A stretch of 64,000 bases of DNA from Spirometra erinaceieuropaei (Eukaryota > Platyhelminthes > Cestoda > Diphyllobothriidea > Diphyllobothriidae): positions 286,567 through 350,566 of the forward strand of contig CACRXP010000002.1 of the NCBI GenBank assembly GCA_902702965.1. Reading direction: 5' to 3'. Both the position numbers and the translations under genes were made by a program. A model generated the notes under the pieces. It was given only the letters and a program-made list of their open reading frames with translations. It was not told the origin of the DNA and did not search any database. The stretch's first letter is position 1. Each line of letters opens with the position of its first letter. Shown here one piece after another: positions 47,837 through 59,327 of this stretch.

Positions 47837-48069
47837 CAACTCTGCACCGAATCGACTTCCCTACTCGAGGCAACAGAAGTGGTTCACAAGAGCCTGCTCT
47901 GCAAACGTCTCACGGGCACTGCCGCTGTTGTCCCAACCGCAGGCGGTCAGCAGTCGATAGAACTTCAGGATCTTGAGGCTCAGTTTGAGGCCGTATACGA
48001 CAACCTCCTCGACAGCGCGATAAAACACTCCTCTGCGGTTACCGATGCCGTGGCAGCCGAAAGTACCAG
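47837..48069 (+). CDS. KASH-domain gene, exon 6: second and third helices
   Basis: Residues 633-709 plus two bases of codon 710. The acceptor is pyrimidine-rich (tctctgccaatttcgccctag) at phase 0; the donor is GTAGGG at 48070, phase 2. The translation is helical and acidic: Thr-Ser-Leu-Leu-Glu-Ala-Thr-Glu-Val-Val-His, a short Gly/Ala/Pro loop, then Ile-Glu-Leu-Gln-Asp-Leu-Glu-Ala-Gln-Phe-Glu-Ala-Val-Tyr. This suits the later helices of the spectrin-like repeat begun in exon 5. The exon starts only 132 bases after the end of a terminal-inverted-repeat element (47107-47704), so that insertion sits close to its branch-point region. Confidence 0.82.
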
Positions 48070-49077
48070 GTAGGGAAGTGCTATCAACCTTCCTGTATGC
48101 AGCGTCTCCATAAGAATTTAGAGTCGTTCAAGGCACTGCTTCTTAACCAAAAATATACTGCATTGCAAAACGGAACTTATCACGATTGAAGACTGTATGC
48201 CGTTTTAGCAACTCTAAGTTCACTTAGATGTAGTCATAGAAGCGAGTTATTGCTCGTCATTTTTGAAGACGCAGGATTTAAGCGTGTTTTTAATAAAAAT
48301 AAAATGTTTCCTCTTGACCTTTTTAATTTGAGCGACAACAAAATAACCAGCCGTTAACAGAGACGGCAAAAGTTAGCAAAGTGAGCAAGGGAGTTGCTAG
48401 CTTCCGGCGGGGCTTTCTGATGTTGATGGACACACGCGGTGAGAAGAGAGGCACAGCGAGGTGGAATGGCAGTTCTGTTATGCGTGCGTTCGCACGTTGG
48501 TACTTTAACGACTGAGCTTTCTGAGTGTGTCGTAGTTGAAACAACCCCGGGCTATTCAAAAGTTACTTGAAAACGTGTACCTGCCGCAAATCATGACACG
48601 GTTTTCTTAGATCTACTTGATAAGCAATTACGAACAAGGGATCAACTGGCGCGAGAGGGATAACAGGGGCAAAAGACAGTTGAAAAATGTCCGTTTGGCA
48701 ACTTATTGAGATAAAAACGTCACATTTGCTAGTTATTAGGCTTACAATGTAATGGTGGTAAGTTTACCGCGACAAATTGTCTGCTTGAAAAAAGAAAAAG
48801 AGGGATGTGAGCAGGCCGGTGGGTCATCCAGACTGCAATGTTTGACATATGGACGTTGGGGCACTCCCCAAGCTATATTATTTTACCTGAACGCACTTCG
48901 CCTATCGTATTGTCCAACTTGACGACCGTTTATTCCGAGCACTTTCGGCCTATTACTCATTTGCAACGATACACGCATCCGTACTGCATTTAGTTCCCTT
49001 TTATTTCCCTCCCCTCCACGCAGTTTTTGAAGAGCAGAGAATCTTACCTGATTGGACTTTCCTTGTTATCTTTTTAG

Positions 49078-49141
49078 GATCGCTCTGCTATGTTCAGCCC
49101 GGACGTACTGGACGAATTTCAGCCCAAACAAGCAAAATGAG
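49078..49141 (+). CDS. KASH-domain gene, exon 7: short helical exon
   Basis: A 64-base exon (codon 710 completed, residues 711-731). It was found by phase matching: exon 6 ends in phase 2, exon 8 begins in phase 0, and this segment has a strong acceptor (ccttgttatctttttag), a GTAGAT donor and the 2-to-0 phase needed. The translation (Ile-Ala-Leu-Leu-Cys-Ser-Ala-Arg-Thr-Tyr-Trp-Thr-Asn-Phe) reads as the end of the spectrin-like helix before the linker to the membrane span. A 40-base hairpin-forming sequence follows at 49149-49188 in the intron. Confidence 0.75.
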
Positions 49142-49268
49142 GTAGATTACTTTAGTAAAGGCAGCATTACTGGCTGCTGCTAAAGTAAACGGTCAATAAA
49201 GTGGTTCGCGGATCCCCCAAATCTCGCTTGTCCTGTTTGGCTCACATTGCAGTCAACGGCCGTTCGGA

Positions 49269-50261
49269 CAGTGAGTGACCGATCTCATGAAATGTTGGCC
49301 GAATTTCTGAAAAGTGTTTTCGATCAGGAAGGATTACTTAAGTGGGCTTGTAATATTGATTATCATGCGGCATCATCTTATAATATTTCGGACTCGCTAG
49401 GATGTCGGCTTTTGAACGCACTTCTTTTCGACCTGCTGTAGAAACCGCGCCCGGAAAAATTGACTACTTAAGTAGCATGCGTTTTTTAAATTGATCTTCG
49501 ATGGTCCTATAAATTTATACATATTTTACAGAAAACGTGTCCAAAGCTCTGTTTTCTTCTACTCGTCTAGTATAAAATCACGTGTTTTTCACAGTTTATG
49601 CTCGAAGAAAGGATAACTTTCGGTTTTAGAAGATTTTTACTTCACGAAATTTTTTAAGACCGTGCAATGCCCATTCATACAGCATCGTACCCGTGCGTCT
49701 ACCAATTCTCGTCAAGAAAGGTGTAACAAAGTCCGCATTCATTGCAAAATTTTATGAAGTCTATGCAATATCTTCTTAGAGGCATAGGGGAATAAATGGT
49801 TTTGTCTGCACGGAAATCATTCACCTTGTAGACCGCAATCGCTAAACGCGAATACAACGGCTGATCAGGCTCAAAATTATCCAGCGATAGGGTAACGTCT
49901 TCAAAACCTAAATATACCATTTCTTCGGATATAAAATGTGAAAACAATTTGTTTTTATACTATAAGATTAAAAGAAAACGTCTTGTGTGCATGTTTTTTA
50001 TAGAATATATTTATTTAGATTTATAAGACCATCAAAAATCAATGGGTAAAATACATGTTACCTACGTAGCCGCGTTTTACTGAGCACGGTTTTTACAGGA
50101 GGTTGAAAAGAAGTGCACTCAAACGCCGGCATCCAGTCTATTCTGAGATATTATAGGATTATGTCGCAGGATAATCAATATTACAACCACACCCAAGTAA
50201 TCCTTCATAATCGCAAACACATTTCATAATTTTGACCAACATTTCCTGAGAACGGTCGCTG
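49269..50261. mobile_element. Foldback element H
   Basis: Starts CAGTGAGTGACCGATCTCAT; the right end is a mutated CGCTG followed by TA. Both arms and the loop are present over 993 bases. It lies in the last intron of the KASH gene, 128 bases after exon 7. Confidence 0.78.
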
Positions 50262-50744
50262 TATATCCTGCTAATTAGAGTCACGAGTGAATAGAACTCT
50301 GGAATGTCTCATGTCGTTCCCTTTGAGCCAATGACCGCTTGAACCACAAACAGCGCATCCCAGAATTAATTAATGCATATTGTGACAGAACGTCCCCTCT
50401 GGCATTGCTCGAGGCACTTCGAATTCCATGCTTTGAGCAACTCATGCGGACAGCTTACGTCGTTGGACAACGGGGGGGGGGAGGGGAGGATCACAGATCT
50501 TATTGATTTATATGTTGTCCCCTGAAGACTGTAAGTGTTCTATTTGTGAATTTTTACTGCCACAAAATGCCATTTTTGTCCTCCTAGATGCTTTTCACAT
50601 CTCAGGAAAACAAGTAGTACTACGGTCCAAGCGACGGTTGTCAGTGTTGCATTGCTGATATGCAGTTTACTTCGTAATTACTATTTGTTCGTCACTATTC
50701 GGGACCAAAATACAAAGAAGCATTGATTGCACTGTGTGTTGCAG

Positions 50745-51708
50745 TCATTCATGAAATGTTGTCTGATGTTCTGAAATGTATTTTCGACTCGGGGAGATCA
50801 CTTAAGTAGGGTTGTCATATTAATTATTTTATCACATAATGCTATGATATTCCAGCCACGTCAAGATGCCGACTTTCGAACGAGCTTCTTATCGACTGCC
50901 TGCCTGACTTACCTTCCATAAAGAATGGCTTCTTAATTAGTACAAATTTTTCCCATAGATTCCCGAAGTCCTTCCAAAGTTAAGTATATCCTATAGAGAA
51001 AGTGCACAAAAATATTCTTTTATTTGCCCATTTGGTGGCAAATTACGTCATCTTTAAGGTTTATACTCGAAGAATAATCATCTTACAGTTTAAAAAAGTT
51101 TCCAATTATGGAATTTTTTAAAACCGTGAAATTTCCAATCGTACTGCATCGCATCAGAAAATTTATTAATGCTGCTTATAAAGTGGACAACAATGGTTCA
51201 CATTCGTCACAAAATTTTATGAACCCTATATGTCTTCTTTACAAGAGTATATAGAAATGTTGCATTCTTCACGGACGAAAAGCATACAGCTTGTAGTTCG
51301 GAAGTCCTGAATGCAAGTTTACGAGCAGGTCGGGTTCAAAATATTCGGGAATAGAGAAAGTCTTCTAAAATCAAAAGATGCTTTTTCTCCAAGTATGCAG
51401 TTTGAGAAAAAGGTAAGTTGCTACCAAATGGGTAAAGAGTGAGCATTTTATGCATTTTTCTATGAGATATTTGAATATCTAAGGGCATCGAAAATAAGTG
51501 AGGATAATTCATATTAATTAAGTTGTCATTTTTATGGAAGGTAGTTACCGCAGGCGGTCGACAGGGAGCTCGTTCGAAAGTCGGTATTTTGATGTGACTA
51601 GAGTATCATGGCATTATGCGATACAACAATTAATATGACAATCCTACTTAAGTGGTCTTTCCGAGGTGGAAACACACCTCAGAATATCAGGCAACATTTC
51701 ATGATAAT
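50745..51708. mobile_element. Foldback element I
   Basis: Both arms present with more divergence from the CAGTGAGTG type: left CATTCATGAAATGTTG, right CAACATTTCATGATAATG. Termini outside these are lost. It lies in the last intron of the KASH gene, 480 bases after element H. Confidence 0.65.
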
Positions 51709-51711
51709 GCT

Positions 51712-52110
51712 AGAGAGAAGGCGCTCACCGATCGTTTTCCTATGGAACTCACTGGTCCCGTTGTGCCCTGGGGCTCTTTCTCTCGAGCCCCGACAGCCGC
51801 CGCAAGGCGACGCGTAATTTGGGCAGAATGATATTACCGACAAAGACAAGGGAGGCTGGAATGGTTATTTATAGCTTGTTAGCCGTCGTCAGCCAGTGAC
51901 ACCCAATCCCGAAGTGTGGAACACCTAGGGCTCGATCCCGCGACCTGTTAGTTAGAAGTCCAACGTCTAACCACTGAGCTACGAGCTCGTTGTCTTCTCG
52001 GTTGCGTTCGGGAATATACAGTGGTAGAGGGGGCGCTCACCGGTCGTTTGCCTATGGAACTCGCTCGTCCCGTTGTGCCTTACGGACTCGCACTCGAGCC
52101 CAACCAGCAG
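51712..52110 (-). repeat. SINE cluster with tRNA-Arg-like head
   Basis: On the minus strand 51916-51990 reads as a tRNA-like unit: A box TAGCTCAGTGGTTAGACGTT, an anticodon loop with TCT (Arg-like) and B box GGGATCGAGCCC. The acceptor ends do not pair, so it is not a functional tRNA. On both sides are direct copies of a GGCGCTCACCGATCGTTT motif (51720, 52030), also found at 12318. It lies in the last intron of the KASH gene. Confidence 0.55.
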
Positions 52111-54284
52111 CCGCACGAGATAGCGCACCTACATAACGTTGTAACGAAAAGATTCCCACATTAAAAGTCAGGATGACGGGGTTAGTAAGACAATCTTTAC
52201 TGCAGCACGGGGTCCTACGGTCTGACTCAGGCAGCCGTTGATATTGTGTCTGCCGGCGTGAATTGTGACAGTGTGTCTGAGGCATCTCCGGCTGTGGCCA
52301 ATCACTGAAGAGCAAAATATTGATTGGAGTTACGGTGCCCACAAGTTGAAGGCTGAGTCACACGCGGCGCGGGCAGTCAGCCGGTAAGGAGCGTCCGGTC
52401 TGTGTCACCTGTGAACTCTACTGCGATGCGACGCCTCAGCTTGTTAAAGCAAGTCCATTAAGTATGGCGAGCGGTAGTAGAGAGGTGTTGCAGACAATCA
52501 CTGTTGACACTGCGACGACCATTTGCGGCTTAGCAGCCGTCATCAGGAGGCAATATCCCAACTACAGGTTTCGGGACAACCTAGGACTGAATAGGAGTCA
52601 GTTTGCTATCAAGCTGGGCCCTGGCTGCCGCAAAGGGATCACATCTCATATTGGTCGTCCTTAATGCAACGGAGAGACTGGGAGTACCTCGGAGATGTTT
52701 GACTACTCAGGCAATGGCGATCTAAGTTTAATCAAAGTGAATTTTCACGAAAGTCTGTAAAAACCCAATAGTTCCAAAGCCTTTGGAATTTCTTTTTCTC
52801 ACTTCGTCACACAATGCCTCGCAGTAATTTACCAAACTAACTGGCTCACTAAGTAGGTTATTTTGCCTGGGTTAAACCCGCGTCCAGTATGACCTCATCA
52901 CTCGGTTTCACCCTCCAGAGAGGCGTTTACAGTTCGGGTATTCAGATTGTATGCTAACCTCCAAGTACGCAAAGTGTAAAAAAATAGCGTAAATATGCTT
53001 CTAACCCGTCTGTGAATGAGAGGATCCAAACCGACAAGGGATATGGCTCAGATTACACATGCATGATGACCTGATTGCACCTTAGTCTTACTGCAGTTTT
53101 GTATGACTCTCACTGTTTCATGCATCAGCCATTCAAAGTTCTCGATGCAGCGAAACCACCATTGCAGGGGTGGAATAAGTTACTTTACTTGGGCAAAGAA
53201 ACACGAAACCTCTACCTACTATCCATAGAACATGTATCTTACTTCGGAACGCCGGTACCGACTTTACTTGCCCAAATCGGTCGCAGCAGGTGGGAAGTGC
53301 AAAAATTATTAAGGGCGGACTTCTTGAAACTACCGGATACACTACCACCCTCTTTATTTGCTGTAACTTCAGTACTTTTCAAAGGACTGCTAACAGTCAG
53401 TTGGAACTTCAGAATTAAAGTGATTCCTAAAAGTCCCCACATGAGTGTCCAAAGTCCGTGCCGCCCGGAGCAATGTCTAGTACCCAGAACGCTGAGTTTG
53501 ACAATAACAGCAAAGCAGTTCCTGCTATGACTGTACCTACAAGCCACCCCCTGCGGTTAAGAACCATGGGCTCGACGCTTCATCTTCATCTCTGTGAAAT
53601 ATTTTTCAACTCTTTTTTGAAGCCACGTTTAGAATAGTGTTGTCGCTTTCATGGTATCCCTACAAACAGTGGACAGACGGGGTAGCTGTTGGTCCGAAAA
53701 TCACATCTTTAACTTACCTGATAGAGCTGTGACATTCGAAAGATGAGCCTGTTTCTCGGCATTCCCAAATGATGTGGGTTCTTCCGCCTTCCTAACCGGT
53801 TCCGAAAAAAAGTGAGTGCAAGGGAACAGAAGCGAAAAAACAAGCATGCCATTCGTGTTTAGGCCGGTGGTACTTTGGACCGGAAGGAGTGTTGTGCTCT
53901 TCTCCCTTTTCCTTCATGTCGCTCGATCCAGCTTACTTTCTTGGCAGCCTTTGAAGGCTGGGCTCGCAGGTACTGAGAAAACACATCTTCCTCTCTTAAT
54001 GACGATTTGAAACTCCTTTACAGCCAAATGGGGGAGAGGAACGGTGCTTCTGCTCTCCAAATACTGTTTTGACAAACTTCCCAAGATGGAGATTGTGTAG
54101 TATTTAACAGTAGTTCACAACCCCTTGTGAAAAAGGCAGAGGGGGTCCTGTGAGCTGATATGTGCTGCCCGTAAGGCAGCTTTCTAAATCTCTACTAATA
54201 AACATAGGTGTCGTTCTGCCGTCTTAATGTTGTCATTGCAGATCTCTGAAACAAAACTGAATACTCCCCTATACTACTTTACAG

Positions 54285-54608
54285 GTCGCTCAGCTAAACA
54301 CGTATGAAACTGTGCCATTGTCATCTTCTGACGAGTTCTCCCTCATCGAGTCCTCCAAGACAGAGCCCGACGTTGCCGAGGCGATGCCGTCTTCATCGCT
54401 TGTGGGGACAGCATCTCGTCCTCGAGCTCCGCCCATAACCCAGAAACTCCTTCCCATCCTCCTTCCCCTCTTCCTTCTCATCCTTTTATATATTTACTTC
54501 TGCCGGGGTGATAACAGGCTTCCCCACCTCCTTTCTACACAAAGTTGTTTGGGCGTCCCTCGTTGGAGAATATTTTCCTTTGCCCGATCTTCCCCACCGC
54601 CACAGTAG
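54285..54608 (+). CDS. KASH-domain gene, last exon: membrane span and luminal KASH tail
   Basis: Residues 732-838 and the TAG stop. The acceptor (cccctatactactttacag) is good. A Ser/Glu-rich cytoplasmic linker (732-783) precedes one very hydrophobic span of about 19 residues (786-804, Leu/Ile/Pro/Phe) and a 34-residue tail. The tail has a cysteine at 819 (20 from the end), an aromatic/basic run (Trp-Arg-Ile-Phe-Ser-Phe-Ala-Arg) and ends Ser-Ser-Pro-Pro-Pro-Gln. KASH peptides are known to be a tail-anchor span plus about 30 luminal residues with a cysteine (disulfide to SUN) near -23 and a terminal Pro-Pro-Pro-X that inserts into the SUN trimer. The fit is close; the terminal Gln and the -20 cysteine are departures. 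It is expected in the outer nuclear membrane, binding SUN proteins. Confidence 0.85.
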   Translation, partial: VAQLNTYETVPLSSSDEFSLIESSKTEPDVAEAMPSSSLVGTASRPRAPPITQKLLPILLPLFLLILLYIYFCRGDNRLPHLLSTQSCLGVPRWRIFSFARSSPPPQ

Positions 54609-55164
54609 TCGGTCAACTGTCCCCTCTCCCGCTCTCCCTCCCCTACCCCCTGCCTTCGACGAATATTAGACAATTTTGGTTCTTGCCGACGGGCGGTCTC
54701 GCAATGGCCGTGACCTGAACACGACTTCTTATTCCTTCCCTGCATCCTTCTGTTGTAAATTACTGGTCCAAACAATTTGTACAGAAAACCTTCAGCGCCC
54801 GTGACCCGGGGAGAGTACCCCGCTGCATTCATTCTGCCCGGTTGGAACGATTCCGGGCACGTTTCTTTGCACAGATCTCAGTCCCTGTGCCACCCCGGTC
54901 CCCGAAATTCTCTCTCTTGGTCATAACAATATGCGCGCGAAACTTCGCGCTGGAACCATACTTTGAGCTATCAGTTTAATCTCATTTATTTCGATTTTTT
55001 GCACTCTTAGGCGACTTACCTAGGTCATTCTCCTGCGATATTGTACTTATCTTTACTAATTTTAACAGGCCATATTTTCTGACCTCTAAGTCTGCACATA
55101 AAACTGTCAGTGTCAAACGGGCGTCAGTTTTTTAAGCGCAATGCTTAATGCTACCCAGTAAAAA

Positions 55165-55170
55165 AATAAA
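55165..55170 (+). terminator. Candidate polyadenylation signal of the KASH gene
   Basis: An AATAAA hexamer in an A-rich setting 557 bases after the stop codon. It is the first clear AATAAA downstream of the last exon that I noticed, and would give a 3' UTR of roughly 0.6 kb. Chance occurrence in AT-rich DNA is quite possible. Confidence 0.35.
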
Positions 55171-55814
55171 GCATTCTAAACGACACTGTCCAACATGTAC
55201 GCAAAGGTGGACTCTCCAAATACGGGAATCGTGTTCGCACGTAACACAGCAGACTTTCAAATTTTGGGTACAGCCAAACAAGTCGGAAGTTGACATTGCT
55301 TTTTAGCCAATCGTCCGTACTTACAGTGTCCACATAGTACAAAATTGTCTCTCTCATAAGCTGGGACTCTCAACAGGTATGAATGGTCAAGAGTCATGAG
55401 GAAGGGTGCGCGAGCATTGCAGTGAGGTCGCAGTGGACTGAGGATACTCTGCGTACAGCATAAAGACTATTTACCAACTGTTTTCCACTGTCGTCTACGG
55501 TATACGCATAGTCTTGGCGCCTGTAAAGGTGAGAAATAAGCAATTTGTGGGAGCCATCAAACAGGCAGTTTAATAGTTGGCAGCGGAGTTTTTGTTTGTG
55601 GAATGAATGCAGAAGTTAAGGTCATATCGAGAAAAATCAGCTGCTTTATATGATGATGTAGTCTGATGACTTCGACAGGAAACCAGTTCCGCTTAGCATT
55701 TGGCTGTTTTCCTTTTTATCCCATCGATATGCCTTGCCCAATAGTCAAGGCTGATGTAGACAGATGCAAATTAAACAAACGATGGTTCTGATTCTGCAGT
55801 AGGTGTGTTGACTC

Positions 55815-56260
55815 AAGAAGTGTTGACTAAAATTCTGAAATGCGTTTTCGACTCAGAAAGGTTACTTAAGTTGGGTTGTTATATTAATCACCGTTCAGCA
55901 TAATCCCGTGGTTATTCAGTTACTTCAGGATGTCAGCTTTTGAACAAACTACGTTTCGGCTGCCGGAAAAAAATACATTGGGCAAAATGACTGCTTAAGT
56001 AGCATGAAATATCGTTGATTCTCGATGCCCTTATAAATTGAAATATATTTCATGGTAAGCATGCATGAAAATAGTCCTTCTTTTTCTCATTTAGTAGAAA
56101 ATGACGTCTTCTTCAAACCTTATACTGACATGACTGAAATATTTTGGGATTATGCTGAACGGTGACTATTTTTAGTATAATTATTAAGTAAAATTTCCGA
56201 ATCGAAAATGCATTTCAGGCTTTCCACCAACATTTCATGACATAGGACATTTATGGTGTA
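55815..56260. mobile_element. Foldback element J, internally deleted
   Basis: The left arm is fairly complete; then near 56125 it jumps to the last part of the right arm (GACTGAAATATTTTGGGATT), so loop and inner arms are missing. Size about 450 bases. Confidence 0.6.
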
Positions 56261-56626
56261 TGCGTTTCGCAGCACAGCCTTAAGAATAATTGAGTGCTTT
56301 TTAAAGCTCAGATGGTTGAGCGGGCATACCTAGTGCCAGTTCCACCATCGCCTGACTCCATCCAAATAGCTGACACGTTTGTTAGGAGCTTGTACAACAT
56401 GCACTGCGATCTAGATAACATCTCCGGTAGACACAATTTGCAATTCCCTACATTTCCTAATTCATTCACCAAAATAACTGATCGTTTTTCGGTCGTGTTT
56501 GTCCTGCCAACATTCTCACTGTACATGGGCCTCCTTTGTTTGCATCCATCGGGCAAAGGTCTCAGTTCAGTCCACTTTGGAGATGATGGCAACTCAGTAG
56601 GGTTCCGAGCTGCCGAGGAAGCTTAA

Positions 56627-58480
56627 ATTTGCACCGCAGTGCTCATTTCAGATATTGGATTTAGAAAGTACTGCAAATCCTGAGTCTCCTTGTGGCGTAT
56701 GGGATACTGTTGCCAGGCAGCTCGGCTAAATCATTTACACAAGCCAGGGCGACCCACCGGCAAATCGAATTATCAAAACTGCCTTAGGTGACCGTGAATG
56801 GCAAGAAAACGACCCTCTTCTGTCCAGCGCGGTGTGCCTGCAAAAAATGCCAATCAAATTACAAGGGTTTTTTTTAAGGAATTTGGCTCTTTTAAGATAT
56901 CTCTCTCTGCAAGCAGCGTCGGTTTTCGGTCGACAATATTCAAAAGTACACTTCATCCTTCAAAAAATTGCATAATCAGAATTTTGCAAAGGCGCACACA
57001 ACTATGTAGGTTAGCTTTCAGGTGGGAGATTCACTTTCTATTATACACCTCGGAGATGATAAACATCTGCAAACTATACAAAGTGTTAGTAGATTCATCC
57101 AGAGTATACCTCCGTCTGCGATATAGAAAAATCTGCTGCTCTCGCACAGTGATTCTCATTTTACGGTAACGAACATTTCTAAAGGCCTTTTCGGCGCTTA
57201 AATGCGACAAAAGTTCTAACTTCGATTTAATTTGTTATCACTGCTTAAGACATTCAATTACTTGTGTGAGAATTCAACATCAAGGAAGAATGATTTCCAA
57301 AGCCTGACCACTTAGACCTATCTAGGACGATGCTGAAATTATGTATTCTGCATTCTGTCTTCATGTCGTATGTTATGTGTCACACGCAAGAAGGCGTTAC
57401 AAAAGGATTTTCGGATAAGTTGTATGCTGGTCCGGCAAGGAGCACTGAAGCTGACAGTTAGCTTAACATACTTATGGTTATTCATATTTTCAAAGTGGAG
57501 TCAAGTGATGTGTAAATGCAAAATTCTTCAAGTGTTTGGTTTCATGAAAATATGGCATTTTCTATCGTGCCATGATTTACAGGGTTTAGTTTCCATTTGT
57601 ACAATGACCGAGTTCAAACAAACATCGGGAAATGGGTGTCGAAAGCATGTATTCATTTGTTGGAGCATGAAATTACTGGTAAAAGTAAAGTTTGCCGTTG
57701 ATATTTCTTTCACGCAGAAACGTAAATAACTGAGATAAGTGAAAAAGCTTTTGTCTTGAAAACTGCGTTAGCAAATAATGCCAAGCAATGCCGCTAAAGC
57801 CACAACTGGCTCCGTCGATATATTCAAAAATGACAATTCAACGTAGGCATCGTTTTGCTCTTGATTATTAGTCCAAACAATCCTCGCAACCCCCCAACAT
57901 GTCAGAGCATTCTGCTTAACTAAATACACCGTGATGTATATCGGACCTCCGTTGTCCGAGACTGAGAGCATTAACCATTCGAATCTTGTTTGATTGACGA
58001 CAAAACCATTTTTTCTCCAGACATTGAGTTGGAAACTCATTAATGCTCTGTCAGGATGCCATCCGGAAAACATGTCCTTCGTTTTTATCGTTTCATCTTC
58101 TCCCAGCAAAACATTCGCGAATGACATTCACCCCCACCCCGTCCTCGCCCAAAATGATGTTTGCTCTTAGTAGTGCAAATGGTCATCGCAGACCTAAACC
58201 TCTAAAACCTCATTGTATCTCGCGAACAATCCCCCCGTTAGGTCCAAAAGGACTAGATGACTGTCATTTTGCATGTAAAATAGAAGGCCATTTTCATTTA
58301 TGCCATCAGAATAACTAATTGTGCTAGAATGACGTCCATACTGGACGTTTTTTTCACAAGGCAGAGCTGATGTTTCAAACTGAGGCAGTTTTTTAAACGA
58401 GAAGTGATAGATTAACGATCGATATTTCCCAGCGAACTGACAAAAAGACTAGCTGGGTGCAGTCTACACATTTTTAATCG
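56627..58480. other. Unassigned sequence
   Basis: Short frames only. The frame 57370-57729 (119 codons) has no family resemblance or splice signals I trust. Confidence 0.4.
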
Positions 58481-58608
58481 TAGACGAGGTGGCGAGCATA
58501 CGTAGCTTGCGATAAATTCTCGTCGGGCCAGTACAGTTATATGGGAACTGGGTAGAAGTAAAACATGTCAGCGATAAGAGAAATCGATAAAAGTTCTCCT
58601 TAAAACAC
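58481..58608 (-). repeat. Penelope-like terminal repeat (single copy) with hammerhead-like motif
   Basis: Closely similar over about 125 bases to the two arms at 16901-17032 and 17077-17208. It is preceded on the minus strand by a C-rich tract (58615-58655) and, further 5', by the GIY-YIG C-terminal frame. The minus-strand hammerhead-like region (about 58489-58537) has CCGACGA instead of CTGANGA and GCAA instead of GAAA, so it should be inactive. No second arm is seen nearby. Confidence 0.65.
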
Positions 58609-58709
58609 GCGGGGATGTGGAAATGTGGGAAGGTGGGGGAGGGGGGGGGGGTAAAAGCAGTCAGTGTCAGGGCCGGAGTGAGAGCGGGAGGACGCGGAGA
58701 GTTGCAGCG

Positions 58710-58988
58710 TTAGTCGACCTTCGACCACTGTAGGCGCGGAGCATGAACGTGGTTCTTCTGTGCGCATAAGTTTGGCTGTCGTAACCTAATGGCGGCCGCT
58801 TCCGCTGTCGCTAACAGGCGCTGGCCTAGTAGCTTAGGGTAGCTCGATGGGACCTTATAAATTAAACGAAAAGCTTCGTTGGGGTCCACACGATGTCCGG
58901 AATCGTATTTGTTGAAAAATATTTCGAGACCGAGAAGTGAGGGAGAAAGACAAAATATAATAGAAATATTATGGACAGAAAGACTCAA
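58710..58988 (-). pseudogene. Penelope-like retroelement, second GIY-YIG-type C-terminal fragment
   Basis: On the minus strand, about 70 codons ending at 58710 show the C-terminal signature of flatworm GIY-YIG retroelement proteins: Gly-His-Arg-Val-Asp-Pro, Ala-Phe-Arg-Leu-Ile-Tyr-Lys-Val, Ala-Glu-Ala-x-Ala-Ile-Arg, and Pro-Asn-Leu-Cys-x-Gln-Lys followed by a Leu-Gln-Trp end. The first 25 codons of the open frame are hydrophobic and unlike the family, so the real fragment probably starts near 58910. The 3' side continues, still on the minus strand, into a C-rich tract and a terminal-repeat copy with a hammerhead-like motif (58481-58608). A different lineage from 7870-8639, judging by sequence. 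Confidence 0.55.
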
Positions 58989-59327
58989 AAGTATCTACAC
59001 TCGAATACTCTTTCGTGTTTGAAGGTTTATAACACCAGGAGAGTGAATTAGAACCCTGAATTTTAGACGGCCTAAATATAGCTTAATGCAGATTTTGATT
59101 TAATTGAGCAACATTCATAGAATCGAACAGTGCATGCACTGACATTTGACCCATAAAAGTAAGAAGCAGTATTTGTTGTGGAACATAGTTGCGGGTCCGG
59201 CCGTAACAGACAACTGCGCCCTCTCTCGCCTCCGGCCTTCTTGACTATATCTTGAAACCGGACACAGAGGAGGAGGAGGAGGGGGAGTGTGGTAGATGCT
59301 GAGCTAGCTTGCTATGACGTTTAAATA

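Noticed and set aside
51916..51990. Possible functional tRNA-Arg gene on the minus strand
   Set aside because: Acceptor ends do not pair and it sits within a repeat cluster; called SINE head instead.
53075..53530. 151-codon frame in the last KASH intron
   Set aside because: No splice support in phase with the gene, and overlapping minus-strand frames of similar length suggest chance.
56294..56626. 110-codon frame with mixed composition
   Set aside because: No domain, no splice signals and a same-length frame on the other strand.
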